A stretch of 64,000 nucleotides of DNA from an uncultured Eubacteriales bacterium. Its GTDB lineage: Bacteria > Bacillota > Clostridia > Christensenellales > Borkfalkiaceae. Position numbers and translations under genes: made by a program. Positions 23,694 to 32,031 of this stretch are shown piece by piece (the stretch's first letter is position 1; every line of letters begins with the position of its first letter). Location: the NCBI GenBank assembly GCA_902767225.1, contig CACXGN010000001.1, positions 62,001 through 126,000 on the forward strand, in the 5' to 3' direction. The notes beneath the pieces are model-generated. The model made no database searches. It was not told the DNA's origin and was given only the letters and a program-made list of their open reading frames with translations.

Positions 23694-23720
23694 TAAAAAC
23701 AGCGCCCCATAGGGCGCTTG
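23694..23720 (-). terminator. Expression-platform terminator of TPP riboswitch
   Basis: On the reverse strand AGCGCCC and GGGCGCT pair around a 4-base loop, then GTTTTT. The upstream AAGCGCAAGCGC can compete for pairing. Confidence 0.75.
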
Positions 23721-23725
23721 CGCTT

Positions 23726-23800
23726 GGTTACGCGATCTCCTTCAAGAATTACCTTGCGGATTCAATGGTGTAATCTCAGCCTTGCGGCACCCATGGCGAA
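23726..23800 (-). promoter_or_regulatory. TPP riboswitch upstream of thiT
   Basis: On the reverse strand, GGGTGCCGCAAGGCTGAGAT is the thi-box 5' half. It is followed by TTGAATCC and GGTAATTC-like segments, which correspond to the GAACCTGA and GGTAATGCC parts in a divergent form. It sits between the promoter and the thiT start, with a terminator following. TPP is expected to shut off thiamine import. Confidence 0.85.
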
Positions 23801-23818
23801 TATTTATTTATCGGTTAA

Positions 23819-23847
23819 ATTATAATACCGAAAAAGCCTTGCGTCAA
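23819..23847 (-). promoter_or_regulatory. Promoter of thiT
   Basis: On the reverse strand TTGACG (23847-23842), 17-base spacer, TATAAT (23824-23819). Confidence 0.75.
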
Positions 23848-23900
23848 GGGAAAAAGTATGATAAAATAAAAAAACTTCACCGAAGAAGGATTATTATATT

Positions 23901-24476
23901 ATGTTTAAGTTTTTTGCATATCTTAACAGAATGAAATATATAAAGCGCTGGTCGCTTATGCGCTCGATAAGAGAAGAAAACATCATGGAACACAGCCAAC
24001 AGGTGGCTGTGCTGTCTCACGCGCTTGCACTTATCAACAATAAAATTTACGGCGGGAACGCGGATATTACGAAGACCGTTTTGCTTGCCCAGTATCACGA
24101 AGTGGGCGAAGTTATAACCGGCGACCTTCCTACCCCCATAAAGTATTTCAATCCCGAAATTCAGACGGCTTATAAAGACCTTGAAAAGAAGGCTTGCGAA
24201 AGAATACTTAATATGCTGCCCGAAGAGTTAAAGGAAGAATATGTTGAATACGTTTTGCCCGATCCAAACAGTTTGGAGCATAAGATCGTGAAGGCGGCGG
24301 ATAGGCTTGCCGCGTATCTAAAATGCGTGGAAGAAGAAAAAGCGGGAAATTCCGAATTCAAAAAGGCAAGGCTTACGATAGAAAAGGAACTTAAAAAAAG
24401 CGACTTAAAGTGCCTTGATTATTATCTTAAAGAGTTTGCGCCCGCTTACTTTTTGACGCTTGACGAACTTGATTGA
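23901..24476 (+). CDS. yfbR: YfbR-like HD-domain 5'-deoxynucleotidase
   Basis: 191-residue HD-superfamily phosphohydrolase that dephosphorylates deoxynucleoside monophosphates. IREENIMEHSQQVAVLSHAL near residues 23-42 gives the first His; the HD signature region reads AQYHEVGEVITGDLPTPIKY near 65-84; KAADRLAAYLKC near 133 supplies the last Asp. The unusual point is HE in place of HD at the signature, while the neighbouring Glu and TGDLPTP loop are kept. AGAAGGA SD is present. Not obviously linked to neighbours. Confidence 0.9.
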   Translation: MFKFFAYLNRMKYIKRWSLMRSIREENIMEHSQQVAVLSHALALINNKIYGGNADITKTVLLAQYHEVGEVITGDLPTPIKYFNPEIQTAYKDLEKKACERILNMLPEELKEEYVEYVLPDPNSLEHKIVKAADRLAAYLKCVEEEKAGNSEFKKARLTIEKELKKSDLKCLDYYLKEFAPAYFLTLDELD

Positions 24477-24593
24477 TTTTTTGTGCAAATTATACAATAA
24501 CGGTAGGGATATTTATAAATATTGCCTATTGAAAAGCACGCTTGAATAATGTAAAATATATAAAACACACAGAAAGATTTGCAGGAGGAAAAT

Positions 24594-25832
24594 ATGGCAA
24601 GTTTACAACTAAAAAATGTATATAAGGTTTACCCGTCCGGCGTAACCGCGGTTACCGACTTTAATTTGGATATCGAAGATAAAGAATTTATCGTTTTCGT
24701 CGGTCCGTCGGGTTGCGGTAAATCCACCACGCTCCGTATGATAGCGGGGCTCGAAGAAATTTCCGCGGGGGAACTTTGGATAGACGGCGAACTTGTCAAT
24801 AACCGCGCGCCCAAAGACAGGAACATCGCGATGGTTTTCCAAAACTACGCGCTCTATCCGCACATGACCTTATACGATAATATGGCGTTCGGCTTAAAAC
24901 TTCGTAAAGTGCCGAAAGATATAATCGACCAAAAGGTCAAAGAAGCGGCAAGAATTTTAGGTATCGAACAATATCTTTCCAGAAAACCGAAAGCGCTTTC
25001 CGGCGGTCAGAGACAGCGTGTTTCACTCGGCCGTGCGCTCGTTCGCGAACCTAAGGTTTTCCTTCTCGACGAACCGCTTTCCAACCTTGACGCAAAACTC
25101 CGTTCTCAAATGAGAACCGAAATTACCAAACTTCACAATAGACTTGCCACCACCTTTATTTACGTTACGCACGATCAGGTCGAAGCGATGACGATGGGAA
25201 CCAGAATCGTCGTTATGAAAGACGGATTTATGCAACAGGTGGACACGCCTATAAATCTTTACGACTATCCTATAAATCAATTCGTCGCAGGGTTTATCGG
25301 CACTCCGCAAATGAACTTCTTTACGGCAAAACTTACCGGAACGCCCGATAAGGTTTACGTTGAATTCGGAACGGATAAAGTTCTTCTTCCCGCGAAAAAG
25401 GTTGCGGCTATAAAAGACCTTGACGCATATCTTAACACGGATAAGGAAGTTACTTTCGGTATCCGCCCCGAAGATATTCACGACGAACCCGCTTGGCTTA
25501 AATCCAAAAACCCGAAACTCACCGTTAAGGTTGACGTTATTGAAGCGCTTGGATCTGAAACCTTGCTATACTGCAAGACCATGGCTGCCGCACACGACGC
25601 AGAATCTATCGACAGTATTGTAGACGACGTTTCGAACCTCGTTGCGAAGGTAGATTCCCGCTCTTATACAAAAACGGGGGATACAATCGAAGTCGCGCTG
25701 GACGTTATTCATTGCCATCTTTTCGATAAAGAAACCGAAATGACGATATTAAACCGTGATTTATCGATAGCAGCGCCTTCGCAACTTCCCGTTACCGAAG
25801 CGCCCGAAACGATAAAACCGATCAAAGAATAA
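24594..25832 (+). CDS. Sugar ABC transporter ATP-binding protein (MsmX/UgpC type)
   Basis: 412 residues, cytoplasmic ATPase of a carbohydrate ABC importer. Walker A GPSGCGKST (37-45), Q-loop VFQNYALYPHMT, signature LSGGQRQRVSLGRALVREP near 134, Walker B VFLLDEPLSNLDAKLR near 154 and H-loop YVTHDQ are intact. A TOBE-like OB region fills residues about 240-400. The longer C-terminus compared with the 365-residue norm may be lineage-specific. No permease or binding protein is near, so it is likely a shared orphan ATPase serving several sugar importers. Start is ATG 24594 with AGGAGG SD. Confidence 0.93.
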   Translation: MASLQLKNVYKVYPSGVTAVTDFNLDIEDKEFIVFVGPSGCGKSTTLRMIAGLEEISAGELWIDGELVNNRAPKDRNIAMVFQNYALYPHMTLYDNMAFGLKLRKVPKDIIDQKVKEAARILGIEQYLSRKPKALSGGQRQRVSLGRALVREPKVFLLDEPLSNLDAKLRSQMRTEITKLHNRLATTFIYVTHDQVEAMTMGTRIVVMKDGFMQQVDTPINLYDYPINQFVAGFIGTPQMNFFTAKLTGTPDKVYVEFGTDKVLLPAKKVAAIKDLDAYLNTDKEVTFGIRPEDIHDEPAWLKSKNPKLTVKVDVIEALGSETLLYCKTMAAAHDAESIDSIVDDVSNLVAKVDSRSYTKTGDTIEVALDVIHCHLFDKETEMTILNRDLSIAAPSQLPVTEAPETIKPIKE

Positions 25833-25918
25833 TTTCACTTAACGCTCTAATAAATATAGCCGAAAAAGGCGGTAATAGGGCGAAAAAAGGGAAAATCAGT
25901 TCAAAATAACAAAATAAA

Positions 25919-25951
25919 TAAAAAAAGCCGAGTTTTTAACTTGGCTTTTTT
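25919..25951. terminator. Terminator after the ABC ATPase gene
   Basis: GCCGAGTT, loop TTT, AACTTGGC with a wobble pair, followed by T residues. The -35 of the next gene overlaps its 3' arm. Confidence 0.8.
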
Positions 25952-25968
25952 CATATTTATGTTAAAAT
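25941..25968 (+). promoter_or_regulatory. Promoter of the metal exporter gene
   Basis: TTGGCT (25941-25946), 16-base spacer, TAAAAT (25963-25968). The start codon is 6 bases beyond the -10 box. Confidence 0.6.
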
Positions 25969-25974
25969 ATAGGT

Positions 25975-26817
25975 ATGTTGGAAGTTTTGCTTGACGCACT
26001 TAAAGATTCGCTGATCGTAGCGCCGTTCCTTTTTTTGGTTTACGCGCTTATGGAAGCGATCGAGAGTTCTACTAAAAAGGAAAAGATAGAAAAGGCGCTT
26101 TCGGGAAATTACGCGCCGTTTTTCGCCGCGCTTACGGGAATAGTTCCCGAGTGCGGATTTTCCGTTATGTGCGCAAAACTTTTCGATAAAGGACTTATAG
26201 GTATAGGCACGCTTATCGCCGCATTTATCGCCACCAGCGACGAAGGGCTTATCGTTTTGATGTCTTCCGGAACGGAATACGCGGGCACGGCGGGGCTTTT
26301 GATACTTTGGAAAATCATATTCGCCGTATTGTTCGGAGTGATTTTCAATATTTTATTCAAAAAGTTTTCCAACCTACACAGTTGCCCCGAAAAAGACGAC
26401 TGCATAGAGTGCGGCGAACGGCACGAAAAGTTCGCGGATAAGTTTATAATTCACCCTCTATATCACACGGCGAAAACTTTTTGCTATTTGCTTGTCGTAA
26501 ACTTCGTGCTTAACACCGTTATATACCTTATCGGCGAAGATAAGATTTTTGCATTTATGAACGCGAATTATTACGTTCAGCCCCTTATCACCGCGGTTGT
26601 GGGAATTATCCCGAATTGCGCTTCTTCTATCTTCTTATCTCAGGCATACGTCGGCGGGATAATAGGGTTTTCGGGATTGCTTACGGGGCTTGCCGTAAAT
26701 TCGGGCGTGGGGCTTTTAATAATTTTAAGAAACGGCAAAAATATAAAGAAAAGCCTTCTTATAGTGGCGCTTTTATTACTTTCGGGAATAACGCTCGGAT
26801 ACCTTGCTATGCTTTGA
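25975..26817 (+). CDS. Putative manganese/arsenic transporter family membrane protein
   Basis: 280-residue polytopic membrane protein of the family annotated putative manganese transporter (also ArsP-like 2). The protein has two related halves: GIVPECGFSVM near residue 45 with FIATSDEGLIVLM near 83, and GIIPNCASSIF near 205 with a similar following helix. A central cytoplasmic loop carries CPEKDDCIECGERHEKF, a Cys/His-rich segment that could bind metal. No SD; -10 box ends 6 bases before ATG. The substrate is not known. Confidence 0.8.
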   Translation: MLEVLLDALKDSLIVAPFLFLVYALMEAIESSTKKEKIEKALSGNYAPFFAALTGIVPECGFSVMCAKLFDKGLIGIGTLIAAFIATSDEGLIVLMSSGTEYAGTAGLLILWKIIFAVLFGVIFNILFKKFSNLHSCPEKDDCIECGERHEKFADKFIIHPLYHTAKTFCYLLVVNFVLNTVIYLIGEDKIFAFMNANYYVQPLITAVVGIIPNCASSIFLSQAYVGGIIGFSGLLTGLAVNSGVGLLIILRNGKNIKKSLLIVALLLLSGITLGYLAML

Positions 26818-26830
26818 TTTCCGTTCGGGC

Positions 26831-26859
26831 TTGAAATTTAAAGTCAAATGGGTTATAAT
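26831..26859 (+). promoter_or_regulatory. Promoter of the PucR-type regulator
   Basis: TTGAAA (26831-26836), 17-base spacer, TATAAT (26854-26859). The ATG lies 8 bases beyond, with no SD. Confidence 0.75.
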
Positions 26860-26867
26860 AATTAAGT

Positions 26868-27899
26868 ATGGATACCGAATTAAAAATTTTTATCGAAAGA
26901 GTTAAAGAAAAAACGGGTATAGACGTTAAGATCTATGCGGACGAAAATTCGTCCGCGATCGATCCTGCGGCGTTTTCCGAACGGGATCCCGAAGGTATAA
27001 TTTCGGATACGGAAAATTCCAGAACTTTATTTTCGGTAAACACCAAAACTAAAAAATACGCGGCGGAAATAGTCGGGGCGGGGGATGTTGAAAGGACTTA
27101 CGCGAAACTTATCTCCGCCTTGGGCGATAACTACTTTTTCAAAGATAACGAGTTAAAGCGTTCGGAGTTTTATAAGAGCGTGCTTTTCGGAGAGATAAGT
27201 TATTCTCAGTATAGAAGGTATATGCATAAATTCCGCATTGAAGACGCGCCTTGCTTTGCAATGATTATCGCCTTCGATAAAGAACACGCCGCCGAAATAA
27301 ACGAACTGTTTTTAAGTTACGGCGGGGAGAAAAACGACTTTGTTCTTCCGATAGACGAAACGCAGTTCGCCTTCATTAAATTTTCGGACGAAGAATCGGT
27401 CGAGTATCAGTCGTCAGCCGAATATGCCGAATTTTTATCGCAGACGGTTTTTGAAGAGATAGGCGTAAACGTAGCAGTGTTTATCGGCGGCACGGTCGAA
27501 TCGGCATACGATCTTAACTCTTCGTATTCTCAGGCGACTGCTGCATACCGTATGGCAAAGGGGCTTAACGTTAATTCGGGCGTTCACTCTTATAAAGATT
27601 ACATATTGATAACCATATTAGAAGATCTACCTAAATACAAACAGAACGAATATATGTCTGTGCTTATGGATAACGCGGCGAAAGAAATTTTTTCGGATAA
27701 GGAAATGACGGATACCGCGGAAGAGTTTTTGAACAGCAACTTAAATATAAGCGAAACTTCGAGAAAACTTTATCTACACAGAAACACTTTGATGTATCGA
27801 CTGGATAAAATAGAAAGGGCTACGGGGCTAAATATCCGCAAGTTTTCGGACGCGGTTACTTTCAGGCTTATAACCATGCTTTCAAAATTAGTCAAATAA
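26868..27899 (+). CDS. PucR/CdaR-family transcriptional regulator
   Basis: 343 residues. The C-terminus holds the PucR helix-turn-helix, NISETSRKLYLHRNTLMYRL then DKIERATGLNI, around 290-320. The central region with VAVFIGGTVESAYDLNSSYS near 200-225 resembles the GGDEF-like sensor domain of CdaR/PucR regulators. The N-terminal part is a sensory region of unknown ligand. It may control the next gene (S41 peptidase, 10 bases downstream). The mRNA is probably leaderless. Confidence 0.85.
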   Translation: MDTELKIFIERVKEKTGIDVKIYADENSSAIDPAAFSERDPEGIISDTENSRTLFSVNTKTKKYAAEIVGAGDVERTYAKLISALGDNYFFKDNELKRSEFYKSVLFGEISYSQYRRYMHKFRIEDAPCFAMIIAFDKEHAAEINELFLSYGGEKNDFVLPIDETQFAFIKFSDEESVEYQSSAEYAEFLSQTVFEEIGVNVAVFIGGTVESAYDLNSSYSQATAAYRMAKGLNVNSGVHSYKDYILITILEDLPKYKQNEYMSVLMDNAAKEIFSDKEMTDTAEEFLNSNLNISETSRKLYLHRNTLMYRLDKIERATGLNIRKFSDAVTFRLITMLSKLVK

Positions 27900-27909
27900 A
27901 GGAAAGAAA

Positions 27910-29247
27910 ATGGAAGACAACCGCATTAAAAGCAAAAAGACAATGAACCCTAAAACAAAAAGAACGATAATAGCGTTATGCTTGGCACTATTATTCGCTT
28001 TTTCATTTGTTTTCGGATACTTTATAAAAGATATTTTCGGTAACGGCGAATCCGCAAAGGTAAGAGACGTTATAGAACTTATCTATAAGCGCGGGCTTTT
28101 TTACGATAGCGACAGCCTTGAAAAAATAGACGTTACCGCAAGCGATATCGCAAATTCCGTTATAGACGATTATCTTGACGAATACAGCAAATACTACACG
28201 AAAGAAGAATACGAAGCGGTTAAAAAGAGCGATGACGGAGAATACGACGGAATAGGGCTGACGTTTATCACGGGCGAAACCACTATTAACAAAGTTATAT
28301 TAAATTCCCCTGCGGACAGAATAGGACTGAAAAAGGGGGATATATTAAAAGCCTTTTATATTAACGGAACGCTTTATCAAATAACTTCGTTAGACCAAGT
28401 TAAAGAATATCTTAAACTCGCCGAAGAAGGTTCGCCGTTTACCGTTTATTACGAGCGGGAAGGGATAGAGAGTAGCGGCGAGATATCAAAAGAAGAGTAT
28501 ATTGCAAGTTACATTTCCTATCAGGATAATTCGGTTACGATGAAATTCAGAACGGTAGACGGCAAAAAAGTGTTTACCGAAATAAAAGACGGAGAAAGTT
28601 CCGTCGGCAATCCCCTTTTAGACGAAAAGACCGCTATAATAACATATCAGGGCTTTGCGCGCGGTTCTTTCGAAGAAATGCAAACGGCGTTTAATTACCT
28701 TAAAGCGCACGGAAAAACCAAACTGATATTAGACCTTCGCGATAACGGAGGCGGGTTTATGAATATACTTTGCGACGTTTCTTCTTTCTTTATCGGAAGA
28801 GAAAAAATCGTGGCGTATGCGGAAGATTCCGCCGGCATAAAAACCCACTTCGTATCTTCAAAGGACTGCTATCAGTCTTATCTTGAAAGCCTTTCGGTAA
28901 TTGCGAACGAGAACACGGCGTCCGCCTCAGAGTGCCTTCTTAACGCGCTTTTATATTACGGAAAAGACGCAAGTTATAATTTTACCGCCGAAAAACTTAT
29001 AGTCGAAAACCGTGACGATTCGTCGCTTCCCGCCCACACGTACGGCAAAGGCGTTATGCAGGAAACATACGAACTATCACGCGGTGGCGCGTTAAAACTT
29101 ACCGCGGCGTTCATTTATTCGCCGGACGGAAAAACCTGCGTGCAAAAGAAAAATCCCAGCGGCAACAGGGGTATAGAGGCCGTTTTAGGCAATTCCGCTT
29201 TTAACCCCGATGACGCTCTTAATTTTGCGATAGCAAGGCTAAATTAA
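27910..29247 (+). CDS. S41 family C-terminal processing protease
   Basis: 445-residue membrane-anchored serine protease of the Ctp family. A basic N-terminus and one TM helix (about 18-38) place the rest outside. A PDZ domain spans about 95-175, with the GIGLTFI carboxylate-binding loop. In the catalytic region NTASASECLLNALL near 337 gives the Ser nucleophile, and YGKGVMQ near 378 the Lys. Ctp proteases trim exported or sporulation signalling proteins. It is co-directional with the PucR regulator, 10 bases apart, with a GGAAAG SD. Confidence 0.9.
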   Translation: MEDNRIKSKKTMNPKTKRTIIALCLALLFAFSFVFGYFIKDIFGNGESAKVRDVIELIYKRGLFYDSDSLEKIDVTASDIANSVIDDYLDEYSKYYTKEEYEAVKKSDDGEYDGIGLTFITGETTINKVILNSPADRIGLKKGDILKAFYINGTLYQITSLDQVKEYLKLAEEGSPFTVYYEREGIESSGEISKEEYIASYISYQDNSVTMKFRTVDGKKVFTEIKDGESSVGNPLLDEKTAIITYQGFARGSFEEMQTAFNYLKAHGKTKLILDLRDNGGGFMNILCDVSSFFIGREKIVAYAEDSAGIKTHFVSSKDCYQSYLESLSVIANENTASASECLLNALLYYGKDASYNFTAEKLIVENRDDSSLPAHTYGKGVMQETYELSRGGALKLTAAFIYSPDGKTCVQKKNPSGNRGIEAVLGNSAFNPDDALNFAIARLN

Positions 29248-29528
29248 GCGGAAGTTTCTTCAAAATATTTATTTAAGGTTTCAACGATACTTTTATCGGC
29301 GATACGTTCGATAGGCATAGTTTTATATCCCCGCCCGTTATCGGACGGGGTATTTTTTGTTCCGGATAAAAAGTCTTGCAGAATAGGCAGAAGATCTTTC
29401 GCTTTTATGCCCGATAAGGTCTTTTTTATATCGAAAGAATTATCCAAAAACCCGTCTAATATCGGCTTTAACGCACCCGCTCCGTATTCGTCTAACAAAA
29501 ATGATAATAAAAATTGTAATATTTCCAT
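29244..29528 (-). CDS. Small helical protein of unknown function
   Basis: 94 residues, unrecognised. The N-terminal half is hydrophobic-helical, with repeats of leucine pairs (LQFLLSFLLDEYG, then LLPILQDFLSG); the C-terminal half is polar. No signal peptide or cysteine. Its stop codon overlaps the end of the convergent S41 gene by 4 bases. It diverges from the equally small gene at 29599, with only 70 bases between, suggesting shared control. Confidence 0.65.
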   Translation of the reverse strand: MEILQFLLSFLLDEYGAGALKPILDGFLDNSFDIKKTLSGIKAKDLLPILQDFLSGTKNTPSDNGRGYKTMPIERIADKSIVETLNKYFEETSA

Positions 29529-29598
29529 ACGCTACCCGCTAACAATATAATATATGAAGTTCATAAAATAAAATTGAACTTAAAAAAGGAGGAGCACT

Positions 29599-29868
29599 AT
29601 GGAAGATTTCAATAACTACGTAAACAACGGGTCAAACGATAACGGCGGGAACATATTTAATCTTGTAAGTTCACTCGCAAATAAATACGACGGCAAAAAT
29701 CAGAACGAACTTTTGATGGCGATTTATCGCGAGGCGAAAAAAGGCAAAAAGAACGGCACGCTTTCTAACGCCGATCTTGATAACTTCGCGGGGCTGGTTT
29801 CTCCCTTTTTAGACGACAAACAAAAGTCTATGTTAAATAAAGTCGTTAACGAACTTAAAAAGATTTAG
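29599..29868 (+). CDS. Small acidic-basic helical protein of unknown function
   Basis: 89 residues, unrecognised. An Asn/Gly/Asp-rich N-terminus of about 18 residues is followed by predicted helices with NQNELLMAIYREAKKGKKNG and FLDDKQKSMLNKVVNEL. The AAAGGAGGAG SD is strong, so high expression is likely. Its stop abuts the convergent aminotransferase gene. It and the divergent gene at 29244 share an ending in Leu-rich helical segments and may work together. Confidence 0.7.
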   Translation: MEDFNNYVNNGSNDNGGNIFNLVSSLANKYDGKNQNELLMAIYREAKKGKKNGTLSNADLDNFAGLVSPFLDDKQKSMLNKVVNELKKI

Positions 29869-30989
29869 CGGCGGCAAATTCGTTCTATTGCGGAAGTAAA
29901 GTAATTTATTTCGCGGTATGTATTTTGCACGGATAAACTTGCACGCACCAGCCCGTCTTCTTCCGTGCCTAAATACTTATGCGTCAGCGGGGCGCAATGC
30001 AATCCGCCGCGCACGGCAACGTCGTAATCGCAGTTTAACGCGTCGGCGACGATCGCACTCGGCAAACCATTTATACTAAAAGAAACGATACCCGCCGCGT
30101 TCGGGGCGGAAAAGAGTTTAACCCCCGAAATGCGGCTTAACTTTTTTATCATTGCGTCGGTGTAGCATAGAAGTATTTCCGAAAAGGTATTTAAGTTATC
30201 CTTAACGTAATTTACGCCTTCTGATAGCGCCGCTATCGCCGGAAGATTAAGCGTTCCGCACTCTAAACGGTCGGGATAGTCTTTGGGCTGATCTAAATTC
30301 ATAGACTCGCTGCCCGTTCCGCCAAACATTAAGGGCGATACTTCTACGCCGTCTCCAACAACCAAAACTCCGCTACCCATAAGACCGTATAATCCTTTAT
30401 GCCCAGCAAGGGCAAGAAGGTTTATTCGGTCTCTTTTCATGTCAAGATTTATATGTCCGCCGCCTTGCGCTCCGTCACATAAAAATAAAATGCCGTGTTC
30501 ATCGCAAAGTTCGCCTATTTTTTTAACGGGAAGGGTAAGCCCCGTAACGTTCGAAACCGAAGTTGCCGCGATAAGATATGTGTTCGGGCGGATTTTTTCT
30601 TTTATGGCGGAAACGATATCTTTCCCGTTTTCGGGGCAAACTATATCGAGCGAAATTTCGCCCGTGTTTTTAAGATGCGTTAACGGTCGCAAAACCGAGT
30701 TGTGCTCGAAAGTGGTTGCGATCACGTGCCCGCCCCGCTTTACCGTGCCGAATATCGCAACGTTAAGCGCTTCCGTGCAATTCTTGGTAAAAATAACCCT
30801 TTCGGGGCTGGCGTTAAAGGTTTCGGCTATCACCGTTCTGCAATTTTCAACGGCTTTCGCCCCCGTAACGGACAATCTGTGCCCGCTTCTTCCGGGGTTT
30901 GCTAAAAGGTATTTCATAACCGTTATTGCGGCGTCGGTAACCGCGCTCGGCTTAAAGCCGCCCGTCGCGGCGTTGTCAAAATAAATCAT
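29865..30989 (-). CDS. Cysteine desulfurase-family PLP enzyme (EF2568-like)
   Basis: 374-residue class V aminotransferase. FDNAATGG opens the fold, HEHN-like TFEHNSVLRPL near 95 and CDGAQGGGHINLDM near 170 contact PLP, AGHKGLYG near 197 has the Schiff-base Lys, and RGGLHCAPLTHK near 330 has the active Cys. These fit cysteine desulfurase/selenocysteine lyase enzymes, especially the EF2568 group reported beside selenium-dependent hydroxylase genes. The start is the ATG ending at 30989, with GAGGTG upstream; a longer frame adds 23 residues without an SD. Divergent from a DUF3343 gene. Confidence 0.9.
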   Translation of the reverse strand: MIYFDNAATGGFKPSAVTDAAITVMKYLLANPGRSGHRLSVTGAKAVENCRTVIAETFNASPERVIFTKNCTEALNVAIFGTVKRGGHVIATTFEHNSVLRPLTHLKNTGEISLDIVCPENGKDIVSAIKEKIRPNTYLIAATSVSNVTGLTLPVKKIGELCDEHGILFLCDGAQGGGHINLDMKRDRINLLALAGHKGLYGLMGSGVLVVGDGVEVSPLMFGGTGSESMNLDQPKDYPDRLECGTLNLPAIAALSEGVNYVKDNLNTFSEILLCYTDAMIKKLSRISGVKLFSAPNAAGIVSFSINGLPSAIVADALNCDYDVAVRGGLHCAPLTHKYLGTEEDGLVRASLSVQNTYREINYFTSAIERICRR

Positions 30990-31089
30990 AGATCGCACCT
31001 CGTTTCCGTAACGAAAAAACACGGATTTTAATATTATGTAATATATTGTATAAATCAACAGTCGCGATTATGCAAAGGAGAAAAATTTT

Positions 31090-31347
31090 ATGGAATACGT
31101 TGCCGTGGCGTTCCGTCTCCGTTCTGAGACGGTAGCCTTTTCAAGGTTTTTAAGCAAAAACGGGATAATGAACGAAATAGTAAACACCCCCAAAAGCGCG
31201 GGTGTAGGGTGCGGGCTTTCGGTGAAAGTTCCGCCGTCTATGTTTATGGCGGTAAAAAGGGCGCTATTTTCCGTTTCCACAAAAAGTTTTGCCGGCTTTT
31301 TCCTGGTTTCGTTAAAACGGGGCGAAGTGTCTGTCAAAACACTTTGA
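31090..31347 (+). CDS. DUF3343 putative Se/S carrier protein
   Basis: 85 residues. The family pattern is visible: an N-terminal strand with FRLRSETVAFSRFLSKNGI, then EIVNTPKSAGVGCGLSVKV with a Cys in the turn, then a helix with SMFMAVKRALFS. DUF3343 proteins are described as putative selenium or sulfur carriers. It is divergent from the cysteine-desulfurase-like gene 100 bases away, fitting a donor/carrier pair. AAGGAG SD is present. Confidence 0.82.
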   Translation: MEYVAVAFRLRSETVAFSRFLSKNGIMNEIVNTPKSAGVGCGLSVKVPPSMFMAVKRALFSVSTKSFAGFFLVSLKRGEVSVKTL

Positions 31348-31363
31348 TATTATAAAAAATCGC

Positions 31364-31392
31364 TTGTAAAAAAATATTTTTTTTGATAATAT
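31364..31392 (+). promoter_or_regulatory. Promoter of nth-obg-yhbY
   Basis: TTGTAA (31364-31369), 17-base spacer, TAATAT (31387-31392). ATG at 31402 is 9 bases beyond, without SD. Confidence 0.5.
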
Positions 31393-31401
31393 GTTAATAA
31401 T

Positions 31402-32028
31402 ATGAACAAAGCGATCGCAAAAGAGATAGTGGAAAGGCTTTCGCACGAGTTTACCGATAAGCCGGCGCTTAAATTCAATTCGCCTTTCGAGTTGCTCGTT
31501 GCGGTGATCCTTTCCGCTCAATGCACGGACGAGCGTGTGAATAAAGTCACTTCCGTGCTTTTTGAAAAATACTCCACGCCCGAACAGATGCTGACCTTAA
31601 AAAAGGAAGAACTTGAAAGGTATATCTATTCTTGCGGTTTTTATAAGGTTAAGGCGGAGCATATTTTATCCACTAGCCGAGACATAATTGAAAAGTTTAA
31701 CGGGGAAGTGCCGAAAAGCCTTGAAGAGTTGCGCTCGCTCGCGGGGGTGGGAAGAAAAACCGCCAACGTGGTTTACAGCGTGGCATTTAAGGGAAACGCG
31801 ATCGCGGTCGATACCCACGTTTTCAGAGTGTCGAACAGGATCGGGCTTGTCGATTGCAAAGACGTGCTTTCTACCGAAAATAAACTTATGGAAATTCTTG
31901 ACGAGAAAGACTGGTCGAGAACTCATCATTATCTTATCTATCTCGGCAGAAGTTATTGCAAATCGATAAAACCGAATTGCGAAAATTGCCCCATAAAAGA
32001 TTTATGCGAAAAGAAAATTAAAAGGTAA
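31402..32028 (+). CDS. nth: Endonuclease III
   Basis: 208-residue DNA glycosylase/AP lyase for oxidised pyrimidines. Helix-hairpin-helix LAGVGRKTANVVYS near residues 111-124 contains the catalytic Lys, VDTHVFRVSNRIGL near 135 the catalytic Asp, and the C-terminal [4Fe-4S] loop reads CKSIKPNCENCPIKDLC. Three bases separate it from obg, so it leads a probable repair-ribosome operon. Confidence 0.96.
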   Translation: MNKAIAKEIVERLSHEFTDKPALKFNSPFELLVAVILSAQCTDERVNKVTSVLFEKYSTPEQMLTLKKEELERYIYSCGFYKVKAEHILSTSRDIIEKFNGEVPKSLEELRSLAGVGRKTANVVYSVAFKGNAIAVDTHVFRVSNRIGLVDCKDVLSTENKLMEILDEKDWSRTHHYLIYLGRSYCKSIKPNCENCPIKDLCEKKIKR

Positions 32029-32031
32029 CTT

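Noticed and set aside
30439-30984. 181-codon frame opposite the cysteine desulfurase gene
   Set aside because: Shadow of the real gene on the minus strand; no start signals.
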